From Prauserella flavalba (GTDB lineage Bacteria; Actinomycetota; Actinomycetes; Mycobacteriales; Pseudonocardiaceae): a stretch of 64,000 nt of DNA. Below the pieces are notes generated by a model, which made no database searches, was not told the DNA's origin, and saw only the letters and a program-made list of their open reading frames with translations. A program made the position numbers and the translations under genes. The stretch spans positions 275,320-339,319 of the forward strand of contig NZ_MASU01000012.1 of the NCBI RefSeq assembly GCF_003202235.1, in the 5' to 3' direction. Below, piece after piece: positions 34,072-42,537 of the stretch (its first letter is position 1; every line of letters starts with the position of its first letter).

Positions 34072-35235
34072 TTATCTGGTAGGTGTGCTGGCGAGTGGGG
34101 CGAAGGCGTCGAGCACGGCGGTGGTGGCCGACGGGCCGGCGAAGGAAGGCGGATACAGCAGCGTCCGTTCGTACAGTCCCGCCCATCGCGCGGTGAATTG
34201 GCTGCGGACCTGCTCAGGTGTGCCGGACACGGCGATCGTGTCGATCATCCCGTCCGACACCGCGTCCACCATCGCCTCCAGGTCACCGGCGCGACGCGCC
34301 GCCCGGATGGCGCGCGCCTCGTCGGTGAAGCCGTGCAGGGTGAGGATGGGGTCGTAGGTTTTCACCGAGGCGTAGAACGCGATCTGCGCGGCGGCCATCC
34401 GCCGGGCGTGGTGTTCGTCGGGATGCACCGCGCAGATCACATACCCGGCCACAGGCACTGGCCCGGCGCGTCCGGCGCGATCGACGCCCGCCTGCAGCGC
34501 GGGCCGCACGATGTAGCGCAGGTATTCCGGGGTGAACAGCGGATGGCCCACCAGTCCGTCGGCCACTGCCCCGGCGGCGCGCACCATGCGCGTGTTCACC
34601 CCGGCCACATACACCGGCATCGTCGGCCGCGTGGGGGTTGCCACGGGCGCGGTGGGGATCACGTGTGAGCGGTAGAACCGGCCCTCGTGCCGCACCGGGC
34701 CCTCGTCCAGCCGCGACAACCTGCGCAGCAACGGCACCAGCTCCTCAATCCGGGGTGCGGAATGTTCCCCGGACAAGCTGTGCCAGTCCTGCTGCATGCG
34801 ACGCGTGCCCGTGCCCAGTCCGAGGATCAGCCGGCCGCCGCAGAGCGCGTCCAGATCCCGCGCCTCGGTGGCCAGCACCAGCGGGCTGCGCCCGAACGCG
34901 TAGGCGATCCCGGTACCCAGGGTGATCGACTCGGTCACCGCGGCCATCGCCGCCACCGCGACCACGGCCGAGCGGTCGTAGAACTCCGCCGCCCACGCCG
35001 ACTCGAACCCCGCTCGTTCGGCGTCCGCGGCCATCGCCGCCACTTCGTGCACATCTCGGCCGGTGCACACCAGGGATAGTCCCTTGCCGAACCCCGGGAT
35101 GTCCGCAGGCCCAGCCACGGACGAGCGGTCAGCTGCCATGGACCGCACGACGTGACCAGAGCCATCCGCGGCCAGCTGGCCATCCTTCGACTGTCGCACC
35201 GGCATCGCCTCCGCCGCCGCTCGAACTTCTGACAT
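34072..35235 (-). CDS. LLM-class F420/flavin-dependent oxidoreductase
   Basis: A 387-residue luciferase-like oxidoreductase. The TIM-barrel signatures include GFESAWAAEFYDRSA, TLGTGIAYAFGRSP and GRLILGLGTGTRRM. Such actinobacterial proteins commonly use F420 or FMN to oxidise or reduce alcohols and lipids. The first 45 residues are polar and not part of the barrel, so a later start (for example codon 11, with GGAGG close upstream) is possible. It is divergent from a TetR gene with a nested dyad operator over both starts. Confidence 0.87.
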   Translation of the reverse strand: MSEVRAAAEAMPVRQSKDGQLAADGSGHVVRSMAADRSSVAGPADIPGFGKGLSLVCTGRDVHEVAAMAADAERAGFESAWAAEFYDRSAVVAVAAMAAVTESITLGTGIAYAFGRSPLVLATEARDLDALCGGRLILGLGTGTRRMQQDWHSLSGEHSAPRIEELVPLLRRLSRLDEGPVRHEGRFYRSHVIPTAPVATPTRPTMPVYVAGVNTRMVRAAGAVADGLVGHPLFTPEYLRYIVRPALQAGVDRAGRAGPVPVAGYVICAVHPDEHHARRMAAAQIAFYASVKTYDPILTLHGFTDEARAIRAARRAGDLEAMVDAVSDGMIDTIAVSGTPEQVRSQFTARWAGLYERTLLYPPSFAGPSATTAVLDAFAPLASTPTR

Positions 35236-35274
35236 AGGTCACAGTCAGAATGATTCTGACTGGAGGCTATGTCA
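35230..35274. promoter_or_regulatory. nested dyad operator between LLM and TetR genes
   Basis: An inner palindrome with 10-bp arms, CAGTCAGAAT (35242-35251) and ATTCTGACTG (35253-35262), surrounds the central G at 35252. An outer inverted repeat, TGACATAG (35230-35237) and CTATGTCA (35267-35274), is centred on exactly the same base. It covers the annotated LLM start and lies just ahead of the TetR start, the classical position for TetR autoregulation and control of the divergent gene. Confidence 0.75.
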
Positions 35275-35276
35275 AG

Positions 35277-35972
35277 ATGACAGCTATGTCGGTGCCGAAG
35301 CGAAGCTATCGAGGGATCAGCGCCCAGCAGCGCCGTGACGATCGACGCCAGCAGTTGTTGGAGGCCGGGTTGGATCTGCTGGGCACCCAGGGGTGGCGGC
35401 AGACCACGATGACGGCCGTCTGTTCGCGGGCGGGTCTGACCGAGCGCTACTTCTACGAGAGCTTCTCCGACCGTGACGCGCTGTTGCTGGCGGTACTGGA
35501 TCGGATCGCGTCTCAGATCCGTGACGTCGCGCTGCACGCTTTGGCTACCACCGATGGTGATCCCCACAGAAAAGCCACAGCGGCGATCAGCGCGTTCGTC
35601 GACCTGCTCACAAGTGATCCGCGTATCGGCCGCGTGGCCATGCTGGAATCCGCCGCCGCCGACCCGTTGCGCACCCGGCGGCACGAACTGCTGCGGGAGT
35701 TCGCCCAGCTGATCGCCAGGCAGGCCCACGCCCTGCACGGCGCCGACGCGCTCTCGGCACCCCATGACCAGATCGCCGGCCTCTTGCTCACCGGTGGCCT
35801 CGCCGAACTGCTCATGGCCTGGCTGGCCGGGGAGTTGCCGGTCAGTCGCCAGGACATCATCGAGGTCGCCGCCACCCAGTTCGCCGCCGCCACCCGGCGA
35901 AACCCAACCTCAACCCCTCACACGACTGCCTTGCTGGCCTCTAGTTCCGAAGGACCGACACGCGATGGCTGA
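35277..35972 (+). CDS. TetR/AcrR-family regulator
   Basis: A 231-residue regulator. The N-terminal helix-turn-helix reads TTMTAVCSRAGLTERYFYESF, split by the usual turn, near residues 40-60. The C-terminal ligand-binding region is helical. I chose the ATG at 35277, 10 nt after GGAGG; an in-frame ATG at 35250 would lie inside the operator palindrome, and an ATG at 35286 is also possible. It is divergent from the LLM oxidoreductase and probably represses both itself and that gene. The thioesterase and acyl-CoA dehydrogenase genes follow on the same strand. Confidence 0.88.
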   Translation: MTAMSVPKRSYRGISAQQRRDDRRQQLLEAGLDLLGTQGWRQTTMTAVCSRAGLTERYFYESFSDRDALLLAVLDRIASQIRDVALHALATTDGDPHRKATAAISAFVDLLTSDPRIGRVAMLESAAADPLRTRRHELLREFAQLIARQAHALHGADALSAPHDQIAGLLLTGGLAELLMAWLAGELPVSRQDIIEVAATQFAAATRRNPTSTPHTTALLASSSEGPTRDG

Positions 35973-36450
35973 CCCCTCCCTCATCTCGCTGCCGCCGCAC
36001 CACTCCCAGTGCCTGGGATGCGGTCCGGACAACCCGGCCGGCCTGCATCTGAAGGTCTACCGTGACGGGGACACCGTGGCCACCGACGTGGCCTTCGACG
36101 CCCGGCACCGGGGTGCCCCTGGCCTGGCACACGGTGGCGCGATCTCCGCGGCCTGCGACGACCTGTTCGGCTTCGTGCTCTATCTTGTGCAGGAGATCGC
36201 CGTCACCCGCACGTTGACGGTCAACTATCTGGCACCGGTGCCGCTAGGTCAGCCACACCGCATCACCGCACGCCTGCAGCGCCGCCAGGGCCGACGGCTC
36301 CACCTGGAAGCCACCGGTACCGGCCACGACGACGTGACCCGGTTCACCGCCGAAGCCCTGTTTCTCGTCGTCGACCGCGAACACTTCACGCCACACGGCG
36401 CCGACGCCGATGTTCTGGCCATGTTCAACCGACCGCCCGAACACCGCTGA
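35965..36450 (+). CDS. PaaI-type hotdog thioesterase
   Basis: A 161-residue hotdog-fold protein. The region GLAHGGAISAACDDLFGF is the thioesterase active-site motif in which the HGG loop and a following Asp act on the acyl-CoA thioester. The N-terminal CLGCG resembles the opening found in many actinobacterial members. The ATG at 35965 overlaps the TetR stop by 8 nt, so the genes are coupled. It would release free acids from acyl-CoA made or used by the neighbouring dehydrogenase. Confidence 0.85.
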   Translation: MADPSLISLPPHHSQCLGCGPDNPAGLHLKVYRDGDTVATDVAFDARHRGAPGLAHGGAISAACDDLFGFVLYLVQEIAVTRTLTVNYLAPVPLGQPHRITARLQRRQGRRLHLEATGTGHDDVTRFTAEALFLVVDREHFTPHGADADVLAMFNRPPEHR

Positions 36451-36504
36451 CAAGCACACGTGCCCGCACCCGTTGGGGAATGAGCAACAGCGAAGGAGCA
36501 TGCC

Positions 36505-37650
36505 ATGAGCGAGTACCGCAGCCGGTGGACGACCGCTGATCTTGACGAGTTCCGTGATCTGGCCCGTCAGTTCTGCCGGAAAGAACTGGCCCCGAACCAG
36601 CAGCGCTGGGCCGAGCAGAAAAGCGTCGACCGGGAGCTGTGGACCAAGGCTGGAGAGATTGGGCTGCTGTGCCTGTCCATCCCGGAGGAGTACGGCGGAG
36701 GTGGTGGTTCGTTCGCGCACGAGGCCGTGCTGCTGGAAGAGCAGGCCGCCAGCGGCGACAGTTGCTGGGGTGTGGGGCTGCACAACGCGATCGTGGCGCA
36801 CTACCTGCTCGCCTACGGCACCGAGGACCAGAAGCGGGCGTGGCTGCCTAAACTCGCCACCGGCGAATGGGTGGGCGCCATCGCCATGACCGAACCGGGA
36901 ACCGGCTCCGACCTGCAAAACGTGGCGACGAAAGCGATCCGTGACGGCGATGGCTATGTGGTCAACGGCGCCAAGACCTTCATCACCAACGGCGGCCAGG
37001 CCGACGTGGTGATCGTGGTCGCCAAGACCGATCCAACCCTGGGTGCGGAGGGCATTTCGCTGGTCGTGGTGGAAACCGACCGCGCGGGATTCCGGCGCGG
37101 ACGGGTACTGGACAAGGTCGGCCTGCACGGCCAGGACACCGCGGAGTTGTTCTTCGACGACGTCCGCGTCCCGGCCACCAACCTCCTCGGCACCACCGAG
37201 GGTCAGGGCTTCCTCCAGCTGATGCAGCAACTCCCGCAGGAACGGCTGCTCATCGGCATCACCTCGGTCGCCGCCCTGGAAGCCGCGCTGGAAGACACAC
37301 TGTCTTACACCAAAACCCGGCAGGCCTTCGGCCGGCAGATCTTCTCCTTCCAGAACACCAAGTTCACCCTTGCCGAGGCCGCAACCGAGGCCCGAGTGTG
37401 CCGGGTGTTCCTCGACGACTGCATCAGCCGGCACCTCGACGGCGGCCTGGACGTGGCCACCGCAGCCATGCTCAAGTGGTGGTGCAGCGACCGAGCGATG
37501 CGGGTGATCGACAACTGTCTCCAACTCCACGGCGGCTACGGGTACATGAGCGAGTACCGCATCGCCCGCGCCTGGACCGACCAGCGAGTCCAGAAGATCT
37601 ACGGCGGCACCAACGAGATCATGAAGGAGATCATCGCCCGCACGCTGTAA
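36505..37650 (+). CDS. acyl-CoA dehydrogenase
   Basis: A 381-residue flavoenzyme that introduces the alpha-beta double bond in acyl-CoA. Visible motifs are AMTEPGTGSDLQ near residue 130, the FAD/substrate region FGRQIFSFQNTKF near 273, and the C-terminal IYGGTNEIMKEII. The C-terminal loop has Gly where MCAD-type enzymes have the catalytic Glu; the helix segment QERLLIG near residue 247 could supply it instead, as in isovaleryl- and long-chain enzymes. The ATG has AAGGAG 7 nt upstream. It is probably co-transcribed with the thioesterase (54-nt gap). Confidence 0.92.
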   Translation: MSEYRSRWTTADLDEFRDLARQFCRKELAPNQQRWAEQKSVDRELWTKAGEIGLLCLSIPEEYGGGGGSFAHEAVLLEEQAASGDSCWGVGLHNAIVAHYLLAYGTEDQKRAWLPKLATGEWVGAIAMTEPGTGSDLQNVATKAIRDGDGYVVNGAKTFITNGGQADVVIVVAKTDPTLGAEGISLVVVETDRAGFRRGRVLDKVGLHGQDTAELFFDDVRVPATNLLGTTEGQGFLQLMQQLPQERLLIGITSVAALEAALEDTLSYTKTRQAFGRQIFSFQNTKFTLAEAATEARVCRVFLDDCISRHLDGGLDVATAAMLKWWCSDRAMRVIDNCLQLHGGYGYMSEYRIARAWTDQRVQKIYGGTNEIMKEIIARTL

Positions 37651-37886
37651 CTCGACGTTCCCCGGGACCAGGTGCGCTGAAGCCGCAGCCGCCAGGGCTT
37701 CGGCGGCCAGTGGTCGGCGTCCTGCGGACACGTGAGCGACGACCCGCCCGCACGCTCGCCAACCCGTTTCGGCTCAGCGCGACAGCGCACCCGAGCTCCG
37801 AATGCTCCGTGACCGGCTGGTGCGATGGCACACAACGCGACTGGCCGGGTTAACCGCGGCGTCTGGCCCCCGGCTCTGGTCCGTCG

Positions 37887-38516
37887 TCAGCGGTAGCGTA
37901 GGGGTGTGCGGGTCCGGGAGGGTTGGCCGCCGAGCACTCGGGCGGCCAGCCAGGCGAGGCGGTCGGCAGTATGGGCCGGGGACTGTGCGGGTTGCATGAC
38001 GTGGCTGAGGACTGTCCGGACGATCACATCGATCACCACGCTGACCTGCTCGTGTGTGAGGTCGGGCTGGTAGGTCGTCACACGCTGCGTGAGCATCGCT
38101 GTGGTCCGGGTGATCAAGGTGTTCGCCTGGGTGGTGAGCAGCGGGAGCAGTTCGGTGTCCGCGCCGTAGGTGGCGGAGGCGATCGCACGGAGCAGGAGGT
38201 TGCCGGCGGCGAGGTCCAGCACGTCGCGCACTGCGTCGTGGATCGCTTCGACGAGGTCGGTGGGGTGGCGGTCGAAGGCGTCCCGGACAACGGCGAGGAA
38301 CTGGTCGAGGTGGTGGTCCACCATGGCGTCGGCCAGCGCGGCCTTGGAGCCGATCTCGTTGTAGACGGTCTGGCGGCTGACACCGACGTGGTCGGCCAGC
38401 CGCGCCATGGTAACCGCTGACCAGCCGCTGCGAGCCGTCAGCTCGATCGCCGCAGCGATGATCGGCTGGCGGTACTGGCCGCCGACCGTCGGTTAGGTGG
38501 AGAGGGTTCTGCCCAT
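37887..38516 (-). pseudogene. TetR-family regulator with an early in-frame stop
   Basis: From an ATG at 38516 the frame reads seven codons, a TAA at 38495-38493, and then continues in the same frame as a typical TetR N-terminus (IIAAAIELTARSGW, then MARLADHVGVSRQTVYNEIG). No ATG, GTG or TTG occurs between the stop and the Met inside the helix-turn-helix at 38408. Starting at 38408 would give 173 residues without the first DNA-binding helix. The gene is therefore probably inactive, unless a rare CTG start is used. Confidence 0.65.
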
Positions 38517-38526
38517 GGCCGCCATG

Positions 38527-38901
38527 TTAGGCGGCTGTGGTCGTGGTGGCCGCGAACGCGACCGCTTCCGCCCACGAGCCCCGGGCCGCGACGCGTCGCC
38601 GGTACTTCATGATCTCGCGTGGCCGGTCCACGGTGAACGCGCCGACGATCCGGTCACCGCGCCGGTACAGCGCGGTGAACCCCGCCTCAGCGGGCACGGC
38701 GACCACGACCTCCTCAGCGCGTGGGGTGCCGACGAACTGGATGCGGTGGCCGTACCAGTCGGACCAGAAGTACGGCACCGGTACCAGCGGGCGTGCGGCC
38801 GCTGGGTCGAGGGCGTGGCGGGCGGCGGCCGCGCCTTGCGCCACATCGCCCGCCGCATACACACCGGGCAGGCCGGTCGCCAAAGTGGCGTCACAGATCA
38901 C
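38527..38901 (-). pseudogene. C-terminal fragment of FAD-dependent ferredoxin reductase
   Basis: About 125 codons match only the last third of a P450-type ferredoxin reductase: GVYAAGDVA (FAD-binding end motif), then PYFWSDWYGHRIQFVG and the small C-terminal domain. The normal protein has about 400 residues, so the FAD and NAD(P)H domains are missing. In-frame stops lie just upstream, so the junction is near 38904-38916, next to the start of a foreign-looking gene. It ends 10 nt from the broken tetR. Confidence 0.75.
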
Positions 38902-38975
38902 TGTTGCCGTCTACAGTGTGATACAACATGTCGCTAGGTCAGCTTGGCAACACGACCCGGAAAAGAGGCAAGGAA

Positions 38976-39257
38976 GTGGACAAGGAACAGCACTTCGAGC
39001 TGCTCCGGGAGAGTGCGGCCAAGGTCAAGGAGCTCCAGGATCGGCTCCAGAGCATTCGTGATCAAGAGGCGGCGCTACAAGCCCAGCGAGTCACAACGCT
39101 CGAAGAGCTCAAGAAGGCCCGTGACGCGCGGTTCGAACGCATGACTGCGGCGATCGAAGACAACGTCCCGAAGGCGCAGGTCGCCCGCGAACTCGGCATG
39201 GACCGCACCAACCTCTACAAGCTGCTTGAAGGCAAGGACGACAACGCCGACGCGTGA
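38976..39257 (+). CDS. small coiled-coil protein with HTH-like C-terminus
   Basis: About 93 residues. Residues 5-55 are charged with heptad spacing and predicted coiled coil (LQDRLQSIRDQEAAL). The C-terminus (PKAQVARELGMDRTNLYKLL) looks like a helix-turn-helix of the resolvase/transposase type. I prefer the GTG at 38976 with GAGG about 8 nt upstream; an ATG at 38928 would add 16 residues. It begins exactly where the reductase fragment is cut, so it probably came in with inserted DNA. A DNA-binding role is inferred. Confidence 0.6.
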   Translation: MDKEQHFELLRESAAKVKELQDRLQSIRDQEAALQAQRVTTLEELKKARDARFERMTAAIEDNVPKAQVARELGMDRTNLYKLLEGKDDNADA

Positions 39258-39419
39258 CCGCGTCGCATAATCGTCTGCGCAATGCTGGCTCGCGCAGGTC
39301 AGGATCGAGGCACCCGCCTTCATGCGTAGCCATGCCACTTGCTCGGTCGACTGGCGTCGTTGAGCGCGAGGAGGCTTGCGACAGCTGGCGAAGTTCAGCG
39401 ACCGATAAGGAGGCCATCC

Positions 39420-39640
39420 TTGAATCTGTGGCTGCAAACCGCAACAGCGTTGGTCGCGGCGATCGGTGCGTTCGTCGGCGTGAAGCTGTCGGTTCGAGGC
39501 AACGACCGTGCGACGATCCAGCGGGAGATCGCCCGCACGTCGCGAGGAGTGGTGGCGTCGCTTCACATGGGCGGCCGAGTTGACCCTCGACGAGGCGGCG
39601 GTCAAGCGCGCAGCTGGACTCCGAGTGCTCACTCAGCTAG
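39420..39640 (+). pseudogene. 5' part of a small membrane-protein gene, frameshifted and cut by an IS
   Basis: Starts at a TTG with AAGGAGG 6 nt upstream. It encodes a single transmembrane helix (LVAAIGAFVGVKLSV) and a conserved-looking cytoplasmic region. After IARTS the frame must shift by one base to continue as EEWWRRFTWAAELTLDEAAVKRA, a wording I know from actinobacterial hypothetical proteins. The gene is then interrupted at a CTAG by the IS at 39641-40652, and its 3' part resumes at 40657. Confidence 0.6.
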
Positions 39641-40652
39641 GAGCTGTTTAGGAATTGGTCTTGGTGAGGTTGCGTAGCCAGATGTCGATGGTGGCGACGT
39701 GGAGGGTGGCTTCGTAGCGGACGGCGAGTTTGTCGTAGCGGCTGGCGATGGCGCGGTGGTGTTTGAGCTGGTTGATGCCGCATTCGACGGCGTGGCGTTG
39801 CCGGTAGTGGTGGGGGTTGAAGGCGGGTGGGCGGCCACCGGCTGATCCGCGGGCGCGGCGGTGGGCAGTTTGATCTTTGGGGGTCGGGATCGTGGCCGCG
39901 ATCCCGCGTGTGCGCAGGTAGGCCCGGTTCGAGCGGGAGGAGTAGGCCTTGTCGGCCAGCACGCGCCGTGGGCGTGTGCGCGCTCGTCCAGGTCCGGGCC
40001 GGGGCACCCGGATCGCGTCCAGCACGCTGGTCATCTGAGGGCTGTCACCGCGTTGACCGGCGGTGATCACCAGTGACAACGGTTTGCGTCCTTGTTCGCA
40101 GGCCAGGTGGATCTTCGTGGTGAACCCGCCCCGGGACCGACCGAGCGCGTGGTCGCCCGGCTCGTCGCCGGGCGGTTCGACCTGCTCATCGGGTCGGCGG
40201 CGGGCCCCGGACGCGTGCTGGTGGGCCCGATTGATCGTGGAATCCACCGACACCTGCCAGTCGATCAGCCCTGCCCGGTCGGCCCATGCCCACAGCATCG
40301 TGAGAATCCAGGGCCACACGCCCTCCCGTTGCCAGCGACGGAACAACTGATAGATCGACTGCCAGTGCCCGTACCGTTCCGGCACGTCCCGCCAGGGAGC
40401 ACCGACTCGTACCCGCCACCGGATCCCGTCCAGCAACTGACGCCACGTCCACTTCGGCCGACGACCTGCCACGGGTCGAGGCGGCAACACACGCTGCAAC
40501 GCCTGCCACTGCCGGTCCGTCAAGTCTTTACGCGCGCCCACCGATACGCTTCCCACCGAGGTCTCCGGATAGATGCTGATCTTCTTCGTCGTTGATCCAT
40601 CTACCGGAGACCTCGCTACACCCACACACCAGGGCCCCTTCTTAAACAGCTC
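39641..40652 (-). mobile_element. IS5-type insertion sequence with CTAG target duplication
   Basis: A 1012-bp element. The ends are inverted repeats: GAGCTGTTTAGGAA reading in from 39641 and GAGCTGTTTAAGAA reading in from 40652. It is flanked by CTAG on both sides (39637-39640 and 40653-40656), which fits the YTAR target duplication of the IS5 group. It encodes one DDE transposase. Removing the element and one CTAG rejoins the interrupted gene in frame. Confidence 0.88.
39648..40625 (-). CDS. IS5-family DDE transposase
   Basis: Up to 325 residues; the true start may be a GTG about 20-30 codons further in. The N-terminal DUF4096-like part (LTDRQWQALQRVLPP, then GIRWRVRVGAPWRDVP) is followed by the catalytic residues: Asp in VSVDSTINRAHQHA, Asp in VLADKAYSS and Glu in RHAVECGINQLK. 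All three are present and the frame is intact, so the element may be active. Confidence 0.9.
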   Translation of the reverse strand: MGVARSPVDGSTTKKISIYPETSVGSVSVGARKDLTDRQWQALQRVLPPRPVAGRRPKWTWRQLLDGIRWRVRVGAPWRDVPERYGHWQSIYQLFRRWQREGVWPWILTMLWAWADRAGLIDWQVSVDSTINRAHQHASGARRRPDEQVEPPGDEPGDHALGRSRGGFTTKIHLACEQGRKPLSLVITAGQRGDSPQMTSVLDAIRVPRPGPGRARTRPRRVLADKAYSSRSNRAYLRTRGIAATIPTPKDQTAHRRARGSAGGRPPAFNPHHYRQRHAVECGINQLKHHRAIASRYDKLAVRYEATLHVATIDIWLRNLTKTNS

Positions 40653-40656
40653 CTAG

Positions 40657-40985
40657 CCCTCTCTGAACTCTCGCAGCGGGATGAGCACTTGGTCCTCGAC
40701 GCCTTTCCGGCGCGCGTGCTAGGCGAAACCGAACCTGACATGCCACCCGGTACAGCGGAAGAGCAAGTTGCGGCAGCACAACTGAGACTCGTACTCGACC
40801 GTGTACTTGGCGATACCACGCCTGACTACGTGCGCCGCTTGGCCGGCGAAAGCCACACCCTTAGATCCGCGGCCAGGCGGAACCGTCGGATCCACACTGC
40901 TATTCAGCTAAGCACACTCGCCAGTTCCATCGTCAGACTCAGCCTCATCGGCACTAGGCGGGGGACTGTAATTTCGTTGGTGTAA
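40657..40985 (+). pseudogene. 3' part of the IS-interrupted membrane-protein gene
   Basis: When the IS5-type element and one CTAG copy are removed, LTQL from the 5' part joins directly to ALSELSQRDEHLVLDAF here and stays in frame. The last residues run into the terminal repeat of the following IS256 element, so the original C-terminus may also be lost. The protein is hydrophilic and helical in this part. No function can be assigned. Confidence 0.55.
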
Positions 40986-42337
40986 CTCCTGAGGTGAAGG
41001 AGACATCTGTGACTGATGGGACGGGCAACGGCGGCGAGGCGAAGGCTCCGGCGATGGCGGATGGAGTGGACGATCAGCTGGTGCAGCAGCTGGCGGATCG
41101 GGCGCGGGCCGAGGGTCTGCAGTTGACCGGTGAGGGCGGCCTGCTGGCGATGCTGACCAAGAAGGTGGTGGAGTCGGCGTTGGAAGGCGAGATGGACGAC
41201 CATCTCGGCTATTCCAAGCATGACCCGGCCGGCCGCAACGGCGGGAACTCTCGCAACGGCCGGCGCGGCAAGAAGGTGCTGACCGAGGCCGGCCCGGTGG
41301 AGATCGCTACCCCGCGGGATCGCGACGGCAGTTTCGAGCCGCAACTGGTGGGCAAGGGCCAGCGCCGGCTGACCGGGCTGGATGATCTGGTGATCTCGTT
41401 GTCCGCCAAGGGGCTCACGCATGGTGAGATCGCCGCGCACCTGGCCGAGGTGTACGACGCCGAGGTGTCCAAGCAGACCATCACCACCATCACCGACCGC
41501 GTGATGGACGGCATGGCCGAGTGGCAGAACCGGCCGCTGGATGCGGTGTATCCGGTGGTGTTCATTGACTGTGTGAATGTCAAGATCCGTGAGGGCAACG
41601 TCGCGAACCGGCCGATCTATCTGGCGCTCGGCGTCACCGTGGAGGGCACCCGCGACATCCTCGGGCTGTGGGCTGGCGAACACGGCGACGGCGAGGGAGC
41701 CAAGTACTGGCTGCGGGTCCTCTCGGAGATCAAGAACCGCGGCACAGCCGACGTGTGTATCGTCGTGTGCGACGGACTCAAGGGCCTGCCCGAGGCCATC
41801 GAAACCGTGTGGCCGCAAGCGATCACCCAGACCTGCGTCGTCCACCTCCTGCGCAACAGCTTCCGCTACGCCTCCAAGCGGGACTGGGCGGCGATCGCGA
41901 AGGACCTCAAGCCCCTCTACACCGCGCCCAGCGAGTCGGCGGCACTGGACGCGCTGGCTGCCTTCGGTGACAAGTGGGAGGCCCGCTACCCGGCGATCAT
42001 CAAGCTATGGGAGAACAGCTGGGCGGAGTTCGTGCCGTTTTTGCAGTTCGACGCCGAGATCCGCACCGTGGTGTGTACCACGAACGCCATCGAGTCGATC
42101 AACGCGCGGATCCGACGGGCGGTCAAGGCCCGTGGCCACTTCCCGACCGAGGCCGCCGCGCTCAAGTGCGTCTACCTAGCGTTGATGAGCCTCGATCCCA
42201 CCGGCACTGGGCGCAAACGCTGGGTCGCCCGTTGGAAGGCGCCGTTGAACGCTTTCGAGCTCACCTTCCCCGGACGCCTGACCACGAACAAGAAGTAGAA
42301 CCGACAAGATCAGTTACACCAGCTTCTTGACAGACCC
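40962..42337 (+). mobile_element. intact IS256-family insertion sequence
   Basis: A 1376-bp element. The left end (40962-40987) and the right end read inward (42337-42312) share GGGnCTGT at the tip and TGGTGTAACT inside, giving imperfect 26-bp inverted repeats. The flanks share AGGCGG, so an imperfect target duplication is likely. It encodes one full-length transposase. It is only distantly related to the deleted IS256 copy at 31408. Confidence 0.85.
41009..42298 (+). CDS. IS256-family (mutator-type) transposase
   Basis: About 429 residues from the GTG at 41009, which has AAGGAG 6 nt upstream; a GTG five codons earlier is less likely. The DDE residues are visible as FIDCVNVK, VCDGLKGLPEA and TNAIESINARIRRA. 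The N-terminal DNA-binding region has the family wording GYSKHDPAGRNGGNSRNG. It is full length and uninterrupted, so probably active. Confidence 0.93.
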   Translation: MTDGTGNGGEAKAPAMADGVDDQLVQQLADRARAEGLQLTGEGGLLAMLTKKVVESALEGEMDDHLGYSKHDPAGRNGGNSRNGRRGKKVLTEAGPVEIATPRDRDGSFEPQLVGKGQRRLTGLDDLVISLSAKGLTHGEIAAHLAEVYDAEVSKQTITTITDRVMDGMAEWQNRPLDAVYPVVFIDCVNVKIREGNVANRPIYLALGVTVEGTRDILGLWAGEHGDGEGAKYWLRVLSEIKNRGTADVCIVVCDGLKGLPEAIETVWPQAITQTCVVHLLRNSFRYASKRDWAAIAKDLKPLYTAPSESAALDALAAFGDKWEARYPAIIKLWENSWAEFVPFLQFDAEIRTVVCTTNAIESINARIRRAVKARGHFPTEAAALKCVYLALMSLDPTGTGRKRWVARWKAPLNAFELTFPGRLTTNKK

Positions 42338-42537
42338 TCAGGCGGGTTCCTCGCCGCTACTTTGGTGCGCTGCCGCACTTAGCGGTTTCGTTGCTGCCGC
42401 AATCAGCTTCTCGATGTACTTCAAGTTCAAAGAACGAGAAACCAATCTCTGCAGACCGCAGAGAGCGTCGAGGCCCAATAACCTCGTCTGGTCTTCAGCA
42501 ATAGTTGATACGACAGCACCCTGCCGCTCTGATCGGA

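Noticed and set aside
37688..37707. Stem GCCGCC/GGCGGC as terminator after the acyl-CoA dehydrogenase
   Set aside because: Only six pairs, all G/C, with no T-run; such stems are common by chance here.
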